Positions 24,417 to 30,862 of a stretch of DNA of 32,432 nt are shown in pieces. Location: positions 1 through 32,432 of the IMG/VR virus record IMGVR_UViG_3300042566_000223; one strand, 5' to 3'. Each line of letters starts with the position of its first letter. Positions within the stretch are counted from its first letter, which is position 1. Source of the stretch: a virus. Both the position numbers and the translations under genes were made by a program. The notes beneath the pieces were generated by a model. It had not been told where the DNA came from. It did no database searches and saw nothing but the letters and a program-made list of their open reading frames with translations.

Positions 24417-24887
24417 CTACAAACTTACGATTTTATCATATAACTCAAAAAATTGTTCCGGTGTTCCGATGAATTCATAAATGCCACCGGCTTTGCGTTC
24501 CCGGATTTGTTCCGCTAATTGATCCGGTCGCGGTTTGTCCCGGCCTACTTTAATTTCAATTTGAACCGCTTTTCCAAAAATTGTACAGGAAATATCGGCA
24601 CTGCCTTTCCGCGTTGTTGATGGTAGCCACTTTTTAACGCCTATTTTTGCCCCGGATGGTTGTTTCTCAACGCCATCTATCAACCGCCCCATTACGTTAA
24701 TCCTGGTGGCTCGGTGGCCTTTCCATGATAGGAAATTACAGATGTATGATGTGAGGCCGTTTGCCGTATTAAACGGCGGAACCTTTGGTTCTAAATAATA
24801 CCCGTCTTTGTATGCCGATGGATATTGAATCTTAAACCATTCCAGGTGCGCGGACATGTAACGGGGGTGATCAGTTTTTTTTGCCAT
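24417..24887 (-). CDS. VRR-NUC-like / PD-(D/E)XK nuclease, 156 aa
   Basis: The nuclease core is KGSADISCTIFGKAVQIEIK (94-113): Asp98, then Glu111-x-Lys113, with Gln123 in the following helix. This fits VRR-NUC-type phage nucleases that act on branched DNA. ATG at 24887 (MAKKTDHPRYMSAHL) is preferred over an upstream frame that would deeply overlap the previous gene; it still overlaps by 17 bases. The last codons contain a promoter (24420-24449) for the small RNA. A Holliday-junction or mismatch role would suit the recombination block. Confidence 0.7.
   Translation of the reverse strand: MAKKTDHPRYMSAHLEWFKIQYPSAYKDGYYLEPKVPPFNTANGLTSYICNFLSWKGHRATRINVMGRLIDGVEKQPSGAKIGVKKWLPSTTRKGSADISCTIFGKAVQIEIKVGRDKPRPDQLAEQIRERKAGGIYEFIGTPEQFFELYDKIVSL
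24420..24449 (-). promoter_or_regulatory. Bacteroidota-type promoter for the small RNA
   Basis: On the minus strand TTTG (24446-24449), exactly 18 bases, then TAAGTTTG (24420-24427), matching TTTG / TAnnTTTG. It overlaps the end of the nuclease gene and the expected start site falls at the base of the first RNA hairpin. Confidence 0.6.
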
Positions 24888-25083
24888 AGTATTCGTTGTA
24901 AAATTGTTCAGCCATAAATAAAGCATCTGCTTTTTCCATGTCGGTTGTGCCGTTCCAATATGCATTTTTTATCTGCTCTTTCTCCATTGCTTTTGCTTGT
25001 TTCCATAAATCACGAATTGATATATCCATATCATGTTTTTGCCATTCGCTTTGCAACCATTCAACTGCCGTTTGTTGTGCCAT
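24871..25083 (-). CDS. 70-residue hypothetical protein of the early block
   Basis: It starts MAQQTAVEWLQSEWQKHD and contains LWKQAKAMEKEQIKNAYWNG, a pattern that recurs in small, uncharacterised Bacteroidota phage proteins. It is helical and charged, ending YNEYYGKKN. No function is known to me. The stop overlaps the start of the nuclease gene; three bases separate it from the membrane protein gene upstream. Confidence 0.75.
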   Translation of the reverse strand: MAQQTAVEWLQSEWQKHDMDISIRDLWKQAKAMEKEQIKNAYWNGTTDMEKADALFMAEQFYNEYYGKKN

Positions 25084-25086
25084 AGT

Positions 25087-25290
25087 TTAATTGTTTATTG
25101 CGATTAAAAGTTTAAAAAGTACACATGTAATAATGAATGTTAAAGCAGTTCCTGCAATAAATAATCCACTTGATGCGATGGTTTCATCATGTTCCAACAT
25201 ATCAATAGACTTTCGAAATAACCAATTAAAAATATGTTGGATCAATACAATGAATAAACATAGAGAAATTGTTGCGATTGTTTGTGCCAT
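25087..25290 (-). CDS. Small two-helix membrane protein, 67 aa
   Basis: Two hydrophobic segments (about 5-24, ATISLCLFIVLIQHIFNWLF, and 41-62, SGLFIAGTALTFIITCVLFK) flank a short polar loop with charged residues (RKSIDMLEHDETI). It could be holin-like or a host membrane effector, but it sits in the early replication block, not beside the endolysin, so I do not call it a holin. Confidence 0.6.
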   Translation of the reverse strand: MAQTIATISLCLFIVLIQHIFNWLFRKSIDMLEHDETIASSGLFIAGTALTFIITCVLFKLLIAINN

Positions 25291-25315
25291 ATTATTTATT
25301 ATAGGTTAAAAATAT

Positions 25316-25339
25316 GGGCCAACGTAGAAACGCCGGCCC
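25316..25339 (-). terminator. Possible terminator hairpin
   Basis: GGGCCGGCG pairs with CGTTGGCCC over nine positions (two G-U) around a 6-base loop. The following minus-strand bases, ATATTTTTAA, form only a weak T-run. It lies between the SSB-like and membrane protein genes and may be a partial terminator. Confidence 0.55.
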
Positions 25340-25360
25340 GTTCACAATTAAAAACAAATA

Positions 25361-25633
25361 TCAGAATGGTAGCGAATCAATCTCAACTTGCGCCGGCGCA
25401 TCCGGTTGCCTCAATTCGGATTTCTTAAAATTACCGATGTAGGTTTTCTTTTCCTTTGCTTCGCGTTGTTCCTTGCTTTGTCGCACCGAAACGGAACCGA
25501 TGTTTCCGTATTGGTCAACGTTTTCATTGATCCAAATGTCGATGTTCAAATACAGTTTGCCATTTTTTGCCTGCGTTAAATTTCCTTTTGGGATGTCCGA
25601 AACGCAAATCGAACCATTGAATAATTGATTCAT
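25361..25633 (-). CDS. SSB-like protein, 90 aa
   Basis: A short beta-rich protein (NGSICVSDIPKGNLTQAKNG, KLYLNIDIWINENVDQYGN) whose C-terminus is EIDSLPF, closely resembling the acidic Asp-x-x-Pro-Phe tip by which bacterial SSB recruits partners. Length is less than a full OB-fold SSB, about one compact barrel. Similar proteins occur next to recombination genes in Bacteroidota phages. A ssDNA-binding role is inferred from the tail and from neighbouring exonuclease, annealing and primase genes. Confidence 0.55.
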   Translation of the reverse strand: MNQLFNGSICVSDIPKGNLTQAKNGKLYLNIDIWINENVDQYGNIGSVSVRQSKEQREAKEKKTYIGNFKKSELRQPDAPAQVEIDSLPF

Positions 25634-25670
25634 AAAATTGTCGGGTATAGGGAGCCGATGCCTTTAAAAT

Positions 25671-26285
25671 TTAAAACAATTTCAATTGTTGTTTGAATAA
25701 ATCAAATCGTTTACATGATGCATCAAAATACTCTTTGTCCAATTCAAAACCCACAAAATCAAATCCCATGTCATACGCTGCGATCCTGGATGATCCACTC
25801 CCCAAATGGGTATCCAAAATTTTATCCCCTGGATTTGCGTAGTTGGTTAAAATCCATTTGTAAAGTTTAACGGGTTTTTGTGTTGGATGGAATCTTTGTT
25901 CTTGATTTTGTGTTCTTATTTTACAAATTTTTGCAACTTTATCAAACGAAGTCCATGCATACTCTGCCATTGCAAACGATATACCCTCCGGCTGAATTTT
26001 ATCCCAAACAATAAAACATTTATTTGCAGGCAATAAAAAATAATTACCGCCCCAAATTATTTGATTTTTAGAAATTCTAAATAATTCATTAAAATATTCT
26101 ATTGTAGGAATTTCAATGTCCCAATTCCCGTTTTTATTGTGATATCTTTTAAACCTTCCGCCACTATTAACAACGCTTTGACCAAGTCCATACGGCGGAT
26201 CAACAATCGCCAATTCAAAATATTTATCCGGATATTGTTTCATACCTTCCATGCAATCGATATTGAAAACGTTTGATGTGATCAT
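25671..26285 (-). CDS. DNA methyltransferase, beta-class amino-MTase, 204 aa
   Basis: Motif IV DPPY (29-32) comes before motif I DTHLGSGSS (158-166), with HPTQKPVKL (133-141) between them. This is the beta-class order of N6-adenine or N4-cytosine methyltransferases. ATG at 26285 overlaps the exonuclease stop by ATGA and is preferred to an extended frame. It modifies DNA using S-adenosylmethionine; the target sequence cannot be read from the protein. As a solitary enzyme in the replication block it most likely protects phage DNA from host restriction. Confidence 0.85.
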   Translation of the reverse strand: MITSNVFNIDCMEGMKQYPDKYFELAIVDPPYGLGQSVVNSGGRFKRYHNKNGNWDIEIPTIEYFNELFRISKNQIIWGGNYFLLPANKCFIVWDKIQPEGISFAMAEYAWTSFDKVAKICKIRTQNQEQRFHPTQKPVKLYKWILTNYANPGDKILDTHLGSGSSRIAAYDMGFDFVGFELDKEYFDASCKRFDLFKQQLKLF

Positions 26286-26845
26286 ATCGCAATATTTTCC
26301 GGAATTCCGTATTTCAAAATTTGCCGTTCCCAAAATTCGGGTGATTGTCTTATCAACGCCTTTTCGGTGTTTAGGGTTTTAGGACATACCCGAATGATGA
26401 TCCCGGTGGGCGTATTGGTTGCCAAACAATACCCGGTTAATTGATTGCCATATCCGAAATGATCAATCGACTTGCCCAATGGCATTTCCGAAACCTTCAG
26501 ATCAACAATCAACCTACCTGGGCGGATCAAATCAATCCGCCCTTTGTATTGCATCGACAACCCGGCGTGTTCCATGTTGCATGTTACCGATACTTCGGAT
26601 TGCATGTGCTTTACCAATTCGCCGATTTGAAACAATAAAACCCGGGCAATGGGAACAACCAATTCCCGATTTGCCCCGTTGTATTTTTCGGGTTCCAGGA
26701 TGTAATTGTGAACGGCGGTTCCCAACATCATTTTTTTTGTTGGAACGAAATCGCCGTTTTTGATTCCGGAATACGAAAGGCCGGGCAATGCGCGGTATTG
26801 ATCAAAATTCAAACCGGGGTGAACTTTCAGTTTTGTTACTTGCAT
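26282..26845 (-). CDS. PD-(D/E)XK exonuclease of the recombination module, 187 aa
   Basis: Motifs: LSYSGIKN near the N-terminus, GTAVHNYIL (42-50), KGRIDLI (101-107, Asp105), IVDLKVS (Asp115 and Lys117) and GYGNQLTGYC (131-140, Gln135 and Tyr139). These are the conserved elements of RecE-, Cas4- and YqaJ-like exonucleases. It would resect DNA ends to give ssDNA for the RecT-like protein encoded two genes upstream. It overlaps the 347-residue gene by 10 bases. It is shorter than most RecE-type enzymes but all core sites are visible. Confidence 0.75.
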   Translation of the reverse strand: MQVTKLKVHPGLNFDQYRALPGLSYSGIKNGDFVPTKKMMLGTAVHNYILEPEKYNGANRELVVPIARVLLFQIGELVKHMQSEVSVTCNMEHAGLSMQYKGRIDLIRPGRLIVDLKVSEMPLGKSIDHFGYGNQLTGYCLATNTPTGIIIRVCPKTLNTEKALIRQSPEFWERQILKYGIPENIAI

Positions 26846-27879
26846 AATTCAATCGTTTCAATGCCTGGAATGATGTTTCCCGTTTCGTTGATGTGCTTTG
26901 CCAACGCATCCGCCATTTGTCCAATGGTTAATTTTGTCCATGACTTTACGCGCACATATTGGTTAACGTATGGCCACAACCGAATGAAATTCGAAACGAT
27001 TGTTTTTGCCCATTGTTCCGATTCATCAACTTTGATCTTGATTTCTTTTTTTACTTTCGGCGTTTCAACGATCATGGTTTCGGCCTCGGCAATCAATGCG
27101 TTTGTTGCGGTTTCAAATTCCAAATCCATTTCAAACGCCATTTCGGCTATTTGTTTATGTTTTTCAATGGATTCGATGGCAACATCAACATTCGCCAAAT
27201 CGTTGGCATAGGTTGACCAAATTACGGAAATGTTTTTAATTGCCGTTTGTAGATCATCCGCCGGATTGTATTTTTCAATTGAATCATAGATTTCCTTTGC
27301 CAATCCATCCGAAACTAATTTCCTTTCGAACTTTTGAAATTCCGGTAAATTCCAGGCGTTCAAAATCCTTTTCATATCTTGAACCATTGCCGGTATGGAA
27401 TGCGTTGGATGTTTTTCTTTTAGGCAATTGGAATAGGATTCCAATGTAATGCGTTCAAGTTCATGGCGATATTGCGCCGCGATCCGGAACCATTCGTTGA
27501 CAATGTGCGCTTTCAACGCCGCCGTTTCATTGGCGATGGCTTGTTGTTTACCGGCGTTTTCCGCGGCTTGTTTGCGCATTTCCAATTCAATGGCGGTGGC
27601 TTGCTCGATCTGTTCCGCCATGCGTTTTTCAAATGCCGTTGCCGGCGTGATCAACTTTTCATCAATCATGCGCGTAAATTCCAGGCGCTTTGATTTCGCA
27701 TCCGACATAACTTGCTTTGCCGATTTGATATTGTGTTGAACAACATCAAGGGGGTTGCCCTCAATGCCATTCATGTAATCTTGAACGGCCAATTCGGCCC
27801 GTTGTAATTCATCGAACAACGCGGTTTTAATATCCGCTAACTTAATCCATCCGGATTGAATAGGTGTTAATTGATTCAT
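26836..27879 (-). CDS. Coiled-coil protein between annealing protein and exonuclease, 347 aa
   Basis: Almost wholly helical. The first 130 residues form a coiled coil with an Ala/Gln/Glu-rich section (AEQIEQATAIELEMRKQAAE). A central segment has KRILNAWNLPEFQKFERKL, and the C-terminal 60 residues (WAKTIVSNFIRLWPYVNQYV) look like a small folded domain. I do not recognise an enzyme. It overlaps the RecT-like gene by ATGA and the exonuclease by 10 bases, so the three are probably translated together and it may be a recombination partner. Confidence 0.65.
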   Translation of the reverse strand: MNQLTPIQSGWIKLADIKTALFDELQRAELAVQDYMNGIEGNPLDVVQHNIKSAKQVMSDAKSKRLEFTRMIDEKLITPATAFEKRMAEQIEQATAIELEMRKQAAENAGKQQAIANETAALKAHIVNEWFRIAAQYRHELERITLESYSNCLKEKHPTHSIPAMVQDMKRILNAWNLPEFQKFERKLVSDGLAKEIYDSIEKYNPADDLQTAIKNISVIWSTYANDLANVDVAIESIEKHKQIAEMAFEMDLEFETATNALIAEAETMIVETPKVKKEIKIKVDESEQWAKTIVSNFIRLWPYVNQYVRVKSWTKLTIGQMADALAKHINETGNIIPGIETIELCK

Positions 27880-28583
27880 AGTACAAAGTTTTCTTTTGGT
27901 GAATGTGCAACATCAAGTTGAAGGCGTTGGCCATCGGTCAATTCAACGTTTTCAACCGCCCATTCATACAATGTCAATTCGGAGCCGGTTGCCATTTGCC
28001 CGGCCTCGATCCCGGCGCAAAGTTTTTCGAATTGCTCCGGTGTCAATACGCGTTTAACCGATGGCGTTTCAACAACCTGGGCCGTTGTATCCTCGGTTAC
28101 TTGTTCCATTTCTTCCGGAACATAAACCGGGTTTTCGTAAATGTCGGGCGTGTACCATTTAACGCCGTTTGACATGGCGCGGGCGAATAGCATGTTTTTC
28201 GGGAATCGATCAATGTTTTTGGTTCCGGCTTTCTTTGCATCCTCGATGGTGAATGTTGAAATTCCCAGGGATTTGATATCCGATCCTGGAACCTTTGTTC
28301 CGAATTCAATCGAACAAACTTTATCGGTATGTTCCAAAACCCGGTAATCATATTTTCCGAATCCCTTAACCCTGGCGGCCATTAATCCGGCCCCAATGGT
28401 TGGTTTTCCTTGAATGATATGGATTCCGGACATTGCTGCGAATGGTGAAATTCCCATTTCCGCGCCTGCCATGATTTTCACAACGGCTTGTTGTGCCGAT
28501 TTGATGTCGGAAAACATTCCCGACTTAAAAAACGTTTCGCCGATTGTTAGCGCATCGGCCGCGCTTTTTACGATTTGATTCAT
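27876..28583 (-). CDS. RecT-like single-strand annealing protein, 235 aa
   Basis: The block KIMAGAEMGISPFAAMSGIH followed by IIQGKPTIGAGLMAARVKG, then YRVLEHTDKVCSIEF and FPKNMLFARAMSNGVKWYTP, matches phage proteins of the RecT-like annealing group that I know from Bacteroidota and Firmicutes phages. The C-terminal 70 residues are acidic and less conserved. It would anneal complementary single strands made by the exonuclease encoded downstream. The family call is from memory of the pattern; confidence is moderate. Confidence 0.65.
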   Translation of the reverse strand: MNQIVKSAADALTIGETFFKSGMFSDIKSAQQAVVKIMAGAEMGISPFAAMSGIHIIQGKPTIGAGLMAARVKGFGKYDYRVLEHTDKVCSIEFGTKVPGSDIKSLGISTFTIEDAKKAGTKNIDRFPKNMLFARAMSNGVKWYTPDIYENPVYVPEEMEQVTEDTTAQVVETPSVKRVLTPEQFEKLCAGIEAGQMATGSELTLYEWAVENVELTDGQRLQLDVAHSPKENFVL

Positions 28584-28597
28584 GTTGTGGGTTTTTT

Positions 28598-28759
28598 TTA
28601 TGATTCCAATGATGGGATGATCAACGCCTTTACGGCCTTTGTTAATGATCCATATTTTTTAACGATTGCTTTCTTATCGGCATCCTTTAAATAAGCCGAT
28701 ACCAATTTCGCGTGTTGATCGGCCGGGATTTTCTTTCGGCCTGGTTTCATTTTTTCCAT
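28598..28759 (-). CDS. 53-residue basic protein, first gene of the early operon
   Basis: The ATG at 28759 starts a 53-residue frame ending in TAA at 28598-28600. The sequence (MEKMKPGRKKIPADQHAKLV, then KKAIVKKYGSLTKAVKALI) is highly basic and helical and resembles short ribbon-helix-helix or helix-turn-helix proteins, so it may bind DNA. It lies directly below a TATATTTG -7 element, 14 bases before the RecT-like gene, and could regulate the divergent promoters. Confidence 0.6.
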   Translation of the reverse strand: MEKMKPGRKKIPADQHAKLVSAYLKDADKKAIVKKYGSLTKAVKALIIPSLES

Positions 28760-28781
28760 GTGTGTATTTTTTGATTTGATG

Positions 28782-28789
28782 CAAATATA
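28782..28789 (-). promoter_or_regulatory. Candidate promoter (-7 element) for the early leftward operon
   Basis: TATATTTG on the minus strand matches TAnnTTTG and lies 22 bases before the ATG at 28759. The region 18-21 bases upstream is T-rich but has no clear TTTG, so this is a weaker match than the other promoters. Confidence 0.5.
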
Positions 28790-28837
28790 GGGAATATTTG
28801 ATATAAAAAATAAAATAAAAAATATTTTTAAAAATGT

Positions 28838-28867
28838 TTTGTAATATGGTTTTTTAGTTTATCTTTG
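28838..28867 (+). promoter_or_regulatory. Bacteroidota-type promoter for the plus-strand gene run
   Basis: TTTG (28838-28841), exactly 18 bases, then TATCTTTG (28860-28867). The ATG of the first plus-strand gene is 25 bases further on. The -7 element is identical to those at 18598 and 18945, but the palindromic spacer is absent. Confidence 0.75.
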
Positions 28868-28892
28868 AATTCACAATCAAAAACAAAAACAA

Positions 28893-29075
28893 ATGAAAAA
28901 TTTTAATTTTAGTAAAAACGAATGGGAAAGGTTCTACTCACTTTGTAGGCGTTTCGGATTAAAGGTAGAAGTTGATGCAACCTATACCTATTCAAATTTA
29001 TGTGAAACAGAACATTGTTATTTGCGTATAATAAAAAACGGCAATGTTGTTGCAATCGCCAATTTAATTGATTAA
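28893..29075 (+). CDS. First gene of the plus-strand run, 60 aa
   Basis: A 60-residue protein beginning MKNFNFSKNEWERFYSLCRR with a beta-like C-terminal half (CYLRIIKNGNVVAIANLID). No family is recognised. It is placed immediately after a good host-type promoter and before a GAAA-capped hairpin, so it may be the most strongly expressed gene of this strand. A small anti-host protein would fit the position, but nothing in the sequence proves it. Confidence 0.65.
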   Translation: MKNFNFSKNEWERFYSLCRRFGLKVEVDATYTYSNLCETEHCYLRIIKNGNVVAIANLID

Positions 29076-29083
29076 TCAATCCA

Positions 29084-29107
29084 GGGCCGGGAAACCGGCC
29101 CCTCTTT
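29084..29107 (+). terminator. GAAA-tetraloop hairpin, possible partial terminator
   Basis: GGGCCGG and CCGGCCC pair perfectly around a GAAA tetraloop (29091-29094), followed by CTCTTT. The T-run is weak, so polymerase probably reads through in part into the following genes, which have no other visible promoter. Confidence 0.6.
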
Positions 29108-29120
29108 AAACCTTCACAAC

Positions 29121-29207
29121 ATGAAACCAAAAACAATTTTAACATGGATGTTTATTTTAACCCTTTTATGGATAGTCGGTCAACTCCAGGATCAGTTTTG
29201 CCGGTAA
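29121..29207 (+). CDS. Possible 28-residue single-helix membrane peptide
   Basis: An ATG 20 bases after the hairpin opens a 28-codon frame, TILTWMFILTLLWIVGQLQD, with one transmembrane-like helix, ending at TAA. It overlaps the next candidate gene in another frame by 64 bases, and one of the two may be a shadow. Its position at the first ATG after the hairpin is in its favour. Confidence 0.35.
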   Translation: MKPKTILTWMFILTLLWIVGQLQDQFCR

Positions 29208-29344
29208 CGCCTTACGAAATTTGGCAATCGGAACGATATGGAAATTTTATTTCCGAATCGAATCCCATCCCCCAGGAACCAGGAAAAACATTTTTTGAAT
29301 ATCAAATTGAAATCTTCGAACATGATGAAATACATTATCAATAA
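29144..29344 (+). CDS. 66-residue hypothetical protein
   Basis: The second half (TPYEIWQSERYGNFISESNP, FFEYQIEIFEHDEIHYQ) reads as a normal soluble protein. The first 20 residues lie over the membrane-peptide frame and are less convincing; ATG at 29168 is an alternative start. Its end overlaps the next gene by 20 bases. No family is recognised. Confidence 0.5.
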   Translation: MDVYFNPFMDSRSTPGSVLPVTPYEIWQSERYGNFISESNPIPQEPGKTFFEYQIEIFEHDEIHYQ

Positions 29345-29543
29345 AAACGGCCCAATCTTATTTCCGGCGGATGTTCCACATGAAACATTCGCGCCGGGGG
29401 TGGGTGAAATTTTCAGCCAGGGTTATTGCGTATTTTGGTTCGGTTCCGAATCACAACGCTTTGAATGTTTCACATTGCCGGAAATAACCGCAACGCCCAA
29501 TGATTATTTTATCATTGAAAACTTTTTAAACGATAAAAAATGA
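29325..29543 (+). CDS. 72-residue hypothetical protein
   Basis: ATG at 29325 (MKYIINKNGPILFPADVPH) is chosen over an upstream frame extension that would lie across the previous gene. The protein has several beta-strand-like segments (QGYCVFWFGSESQRFECFTL) and an acidic end. I have seen a similar beginning in small Bacteroidota phage proteins but know of no function. The stop overlaps the next ATG by four bases. Confidence 0.6.
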   Translation: MKYIINKNGPILFPADVPHETFAPGVGEIFSQGYCVFWFGSESQRFECFTLPEITATPNDYFIIENFLNDKK

Positions 29544-29734
29544 ATAGGTTAATTCTATCAATCGAACCGGATTCGACATCCGATGATCAAATCAAAAAGG
29601 TTTGCCTGGTTGCCGATTCCATATCCGGCGCAATTGTTTTCGCGGACAATGAATTCAATTCTATTGCATCCGTTGAATTGTCCATCCAGGACGCTAAAAA
29701 ATTAGCCAAAACAATCCTGGAATATTATGGCTAA
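29540..29734 (+). CDS. 64-residue hypothetical protein
   Basis: It begins MNRLILSIEPDSTSDDQIKK, followed by beta-like VCLVADSISGAIVFADNE and a final amphipathic helix (SIQDAKKLAKTILEYYG). The ATGA overlap with the gene before and the 8-base overlap with the zinc-ribbon gene after argue that it is translated. No family is recognised. Confidence 0.6.
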   Translation: MNRLILSIEPDSTSDDQIKKVCLVADSISGAIVFADNEFNSIASVELSIQDAKKLAKTILEYYG

Positions 29735-29843
29735 ACTTGTCGCAATATGGATTCGGTGCCGTTTGTGCCGTTCCATTTATACTATCATAAAATTAAACCC
29801 CTCAACATGCCCGAAATGTCATGCCTTAAATGGCCCGAAATGA
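29727..29843 (+). CDS. 38-residue zinc-ribbon-like protein
   Basis: An ATG inside the end of the previous gene opens a 38-codon frame with two CxxC pairs: WIRCRLCRSI (Cys11, Cys14) and CPKCHALNG (Cys28, Cys31). The 13-residue gap between the pairs suits a four-Cys zinc knuckle. It ends in an exact ATGA overlap with the next gene, which strongly supports it over the longer frame at 29747 in the same region. Confidence 0.6.
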   Translation: MAKLVAIWIRCRLCRSIYTIIKLNPSTCPKCHALNGPK

Positions 29844-30007
29844 ACACGATTGAACGCCATAAATTGATTGGCGAATTAATCGATGCGATGATCTATTCCG
29901 AAAACGCCGTTGCAATTCTCAAAGATTGCGTTGAAGGTTTCCGCGCCGCCGGTTACATAAAATCCATAATTTTACCGGACAATCAAACGCTTGAAAATGG
30001 TATCTAA
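29840..30007 (+). CDS. 55-residue helical protein
   Basis: ATG at 29840 overlaps the zinc-ribbon stop by four bases. The protein (MNTIERHKLIGELIDAMIYS, AVAILKDCVEGFRAAGYIKS) is mostly helical with a beta-like end. The same frame is open further upstream to 29747, but the ATGA-linked start is preferred. No family is recognised. Confidence 0.55.
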   Translation: MNTIERHKLIGELIDAMIYSENAVAILKDCVEGFRAAGYIKSIILPDNQTLENGI

Positions 30008-30335
30008 TTTCATAACCTCGATTCATCATTTGCGCATTGCCACCGAATACATGGATGATATTGTCCGGCAATACCCCGGTTCCCGTTCATGTGTTTTGTT
30101 CGATAACTATTCCAAAAAATGCAAATGGATATTGCGCGACATCGCCACATACCCCCATTTCACCGATGAAATCCGGGATGGCATCCAAGCGGAAATTAAT
30201 TCCGATCCGCTAACCTATCGCGCCATCATGGAACGCATTTCATTGCTCACGCCGGATCAACGCAATTTGATGGAATTCGTTATTGATGATCTTTTGAATG
30301 GTAAACAAATTAAAATCCAAGTCGATGAAAAATAA
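29997..30335 (+). CDS. 112-residue helical protein
   Basis: ATG at 29997 is used instead of an in-frame TTG six bases upstream. It is the longest protein of this run: MVSNFITSIHHLRIATEYMD, a Cys-containing SRSCVLFDNYSKKCKW block, then a helical C-terminus (LTPDQRNLMEFVIDDLLNGK). No family is recognised. It overlaps its upstream neighbour by 11 bases and its downstream neighbour by 11. Confidence 0.6.
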   Translation: MVSNFITSIHHLRIATEYMDDIVRQYPGSRSCVLFDNYSKKCKWILRDIATYPHFTDEIRDGIQAEINSDPLTYRAIMERISLLTPDQRNLMEFVIDDLLNGKQIKIQVDEK

Positions 30336-30447
30336 TATTAAACTAATTGTGCAGGTTATTTTCTTTTTTGTCATCGCGATTCCAACGGCCATTTGTTTCT
30401 ACATTGCCAATGAAATATTTTACATGTTAAAAAAAATCATCAAATGA
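30325..30447 (+). CDS. 40-residue single-span membrane peptide
   Basis: An ATG inside the end of the previous gene opens a 40-codon frame: a hydrophobic helix (LIVQVIFFFVIAIPTAICFY) flanked by Lys at both ends (MKNNIK and LKKIIK). It ends in an ATGA overlap with the next gene. The overlaps on both sides and the clean membrane helix make it likely real. Function unknown; a host-membrane effector is possible. Confidence 0.55.
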   Translation: MKNNIKLIVQVIFFFVIAIPTAICFYIANEIFYMLKKIIK

Positions 30448-30653
30448 AAATAACGCATTCAATCCAGGAATACATCGATAAAAACGAAATCCGGAAAAAT
30501 GTCCGTTGGCGGATTCATGGCGGCAAATGGTTCTTTGAATTATTCCCCGGCTTTTGGCAACATGAACATTCATTCGACCGGTTTTTCCCAAAATATGATT
30601 TTAGCCGTTTCAATGATAAGGGATCAAACCCGGACAAAACTAAAATCGTATGA
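30444..30653 (+). CDS. 69-residue aromatic-rich protein
   Basis: The centre is very rich in aromatics and His (WRIHGGKWFFELFPGFWQHE, FDRFFPKYDFSRF). Both ends are joined to neighbours by ATGA overlaps. No family is recognised. The Lys/Asp-rich tail (KGSNPDKTKIV) suggests a soluble protein. Confidence 0.6.
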   Translation: MKITHSIQEYIDKNEIRKNVRWRIHGGKWFFELFPGFWQHEHSFDRFFPKYDFSRFNDKGSNPDKTKIV

Positions 30654-30862
30654 AAAAATATGCGTTAAAATGTCGCACAATGTCCGGAAATACTTTGTTT
30701 TTTTGCCATCAATACGTTGCCGGTTCCAAACAAAACGTGTTTGTTTCTAATATAAACCAGGCGTTGTTTTACTATGAACACCAAATCGGAACCGCCGAAA
30801 TTGAATTAATCAAAATAATGTCAAATTATGGAATCAAATCCTATACAATTGAAATATTGTAA
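30650..30862 (+). CDS. 70-residue hypothetical protein
   Basis: It begins MKKYALKCRTMSGNTLFFCH and ends SNYGIKSYTIEIL, an alpha/beta mix with two Cys and His near the start that could bind a metal. It overlaps the previous gene by ATGA and the next by 35 bases. No family is recognised. Confidence 0.55.
   Translation: MKKYALKCRTMSGNTLFFCHQYVAGSKQNVFVSNINQALFYYEHQIGTAEIELIKIMSNYGIKSYTIEIL

Noticed and set aside
29747-30007. An 86-codon gene covering 29747-30007
   Set aside because: Its N-terminal third lies over a zinc-ribbon frame. Two ATGA-linked genes (29727-29843 and 29840-30007) explain the region better.
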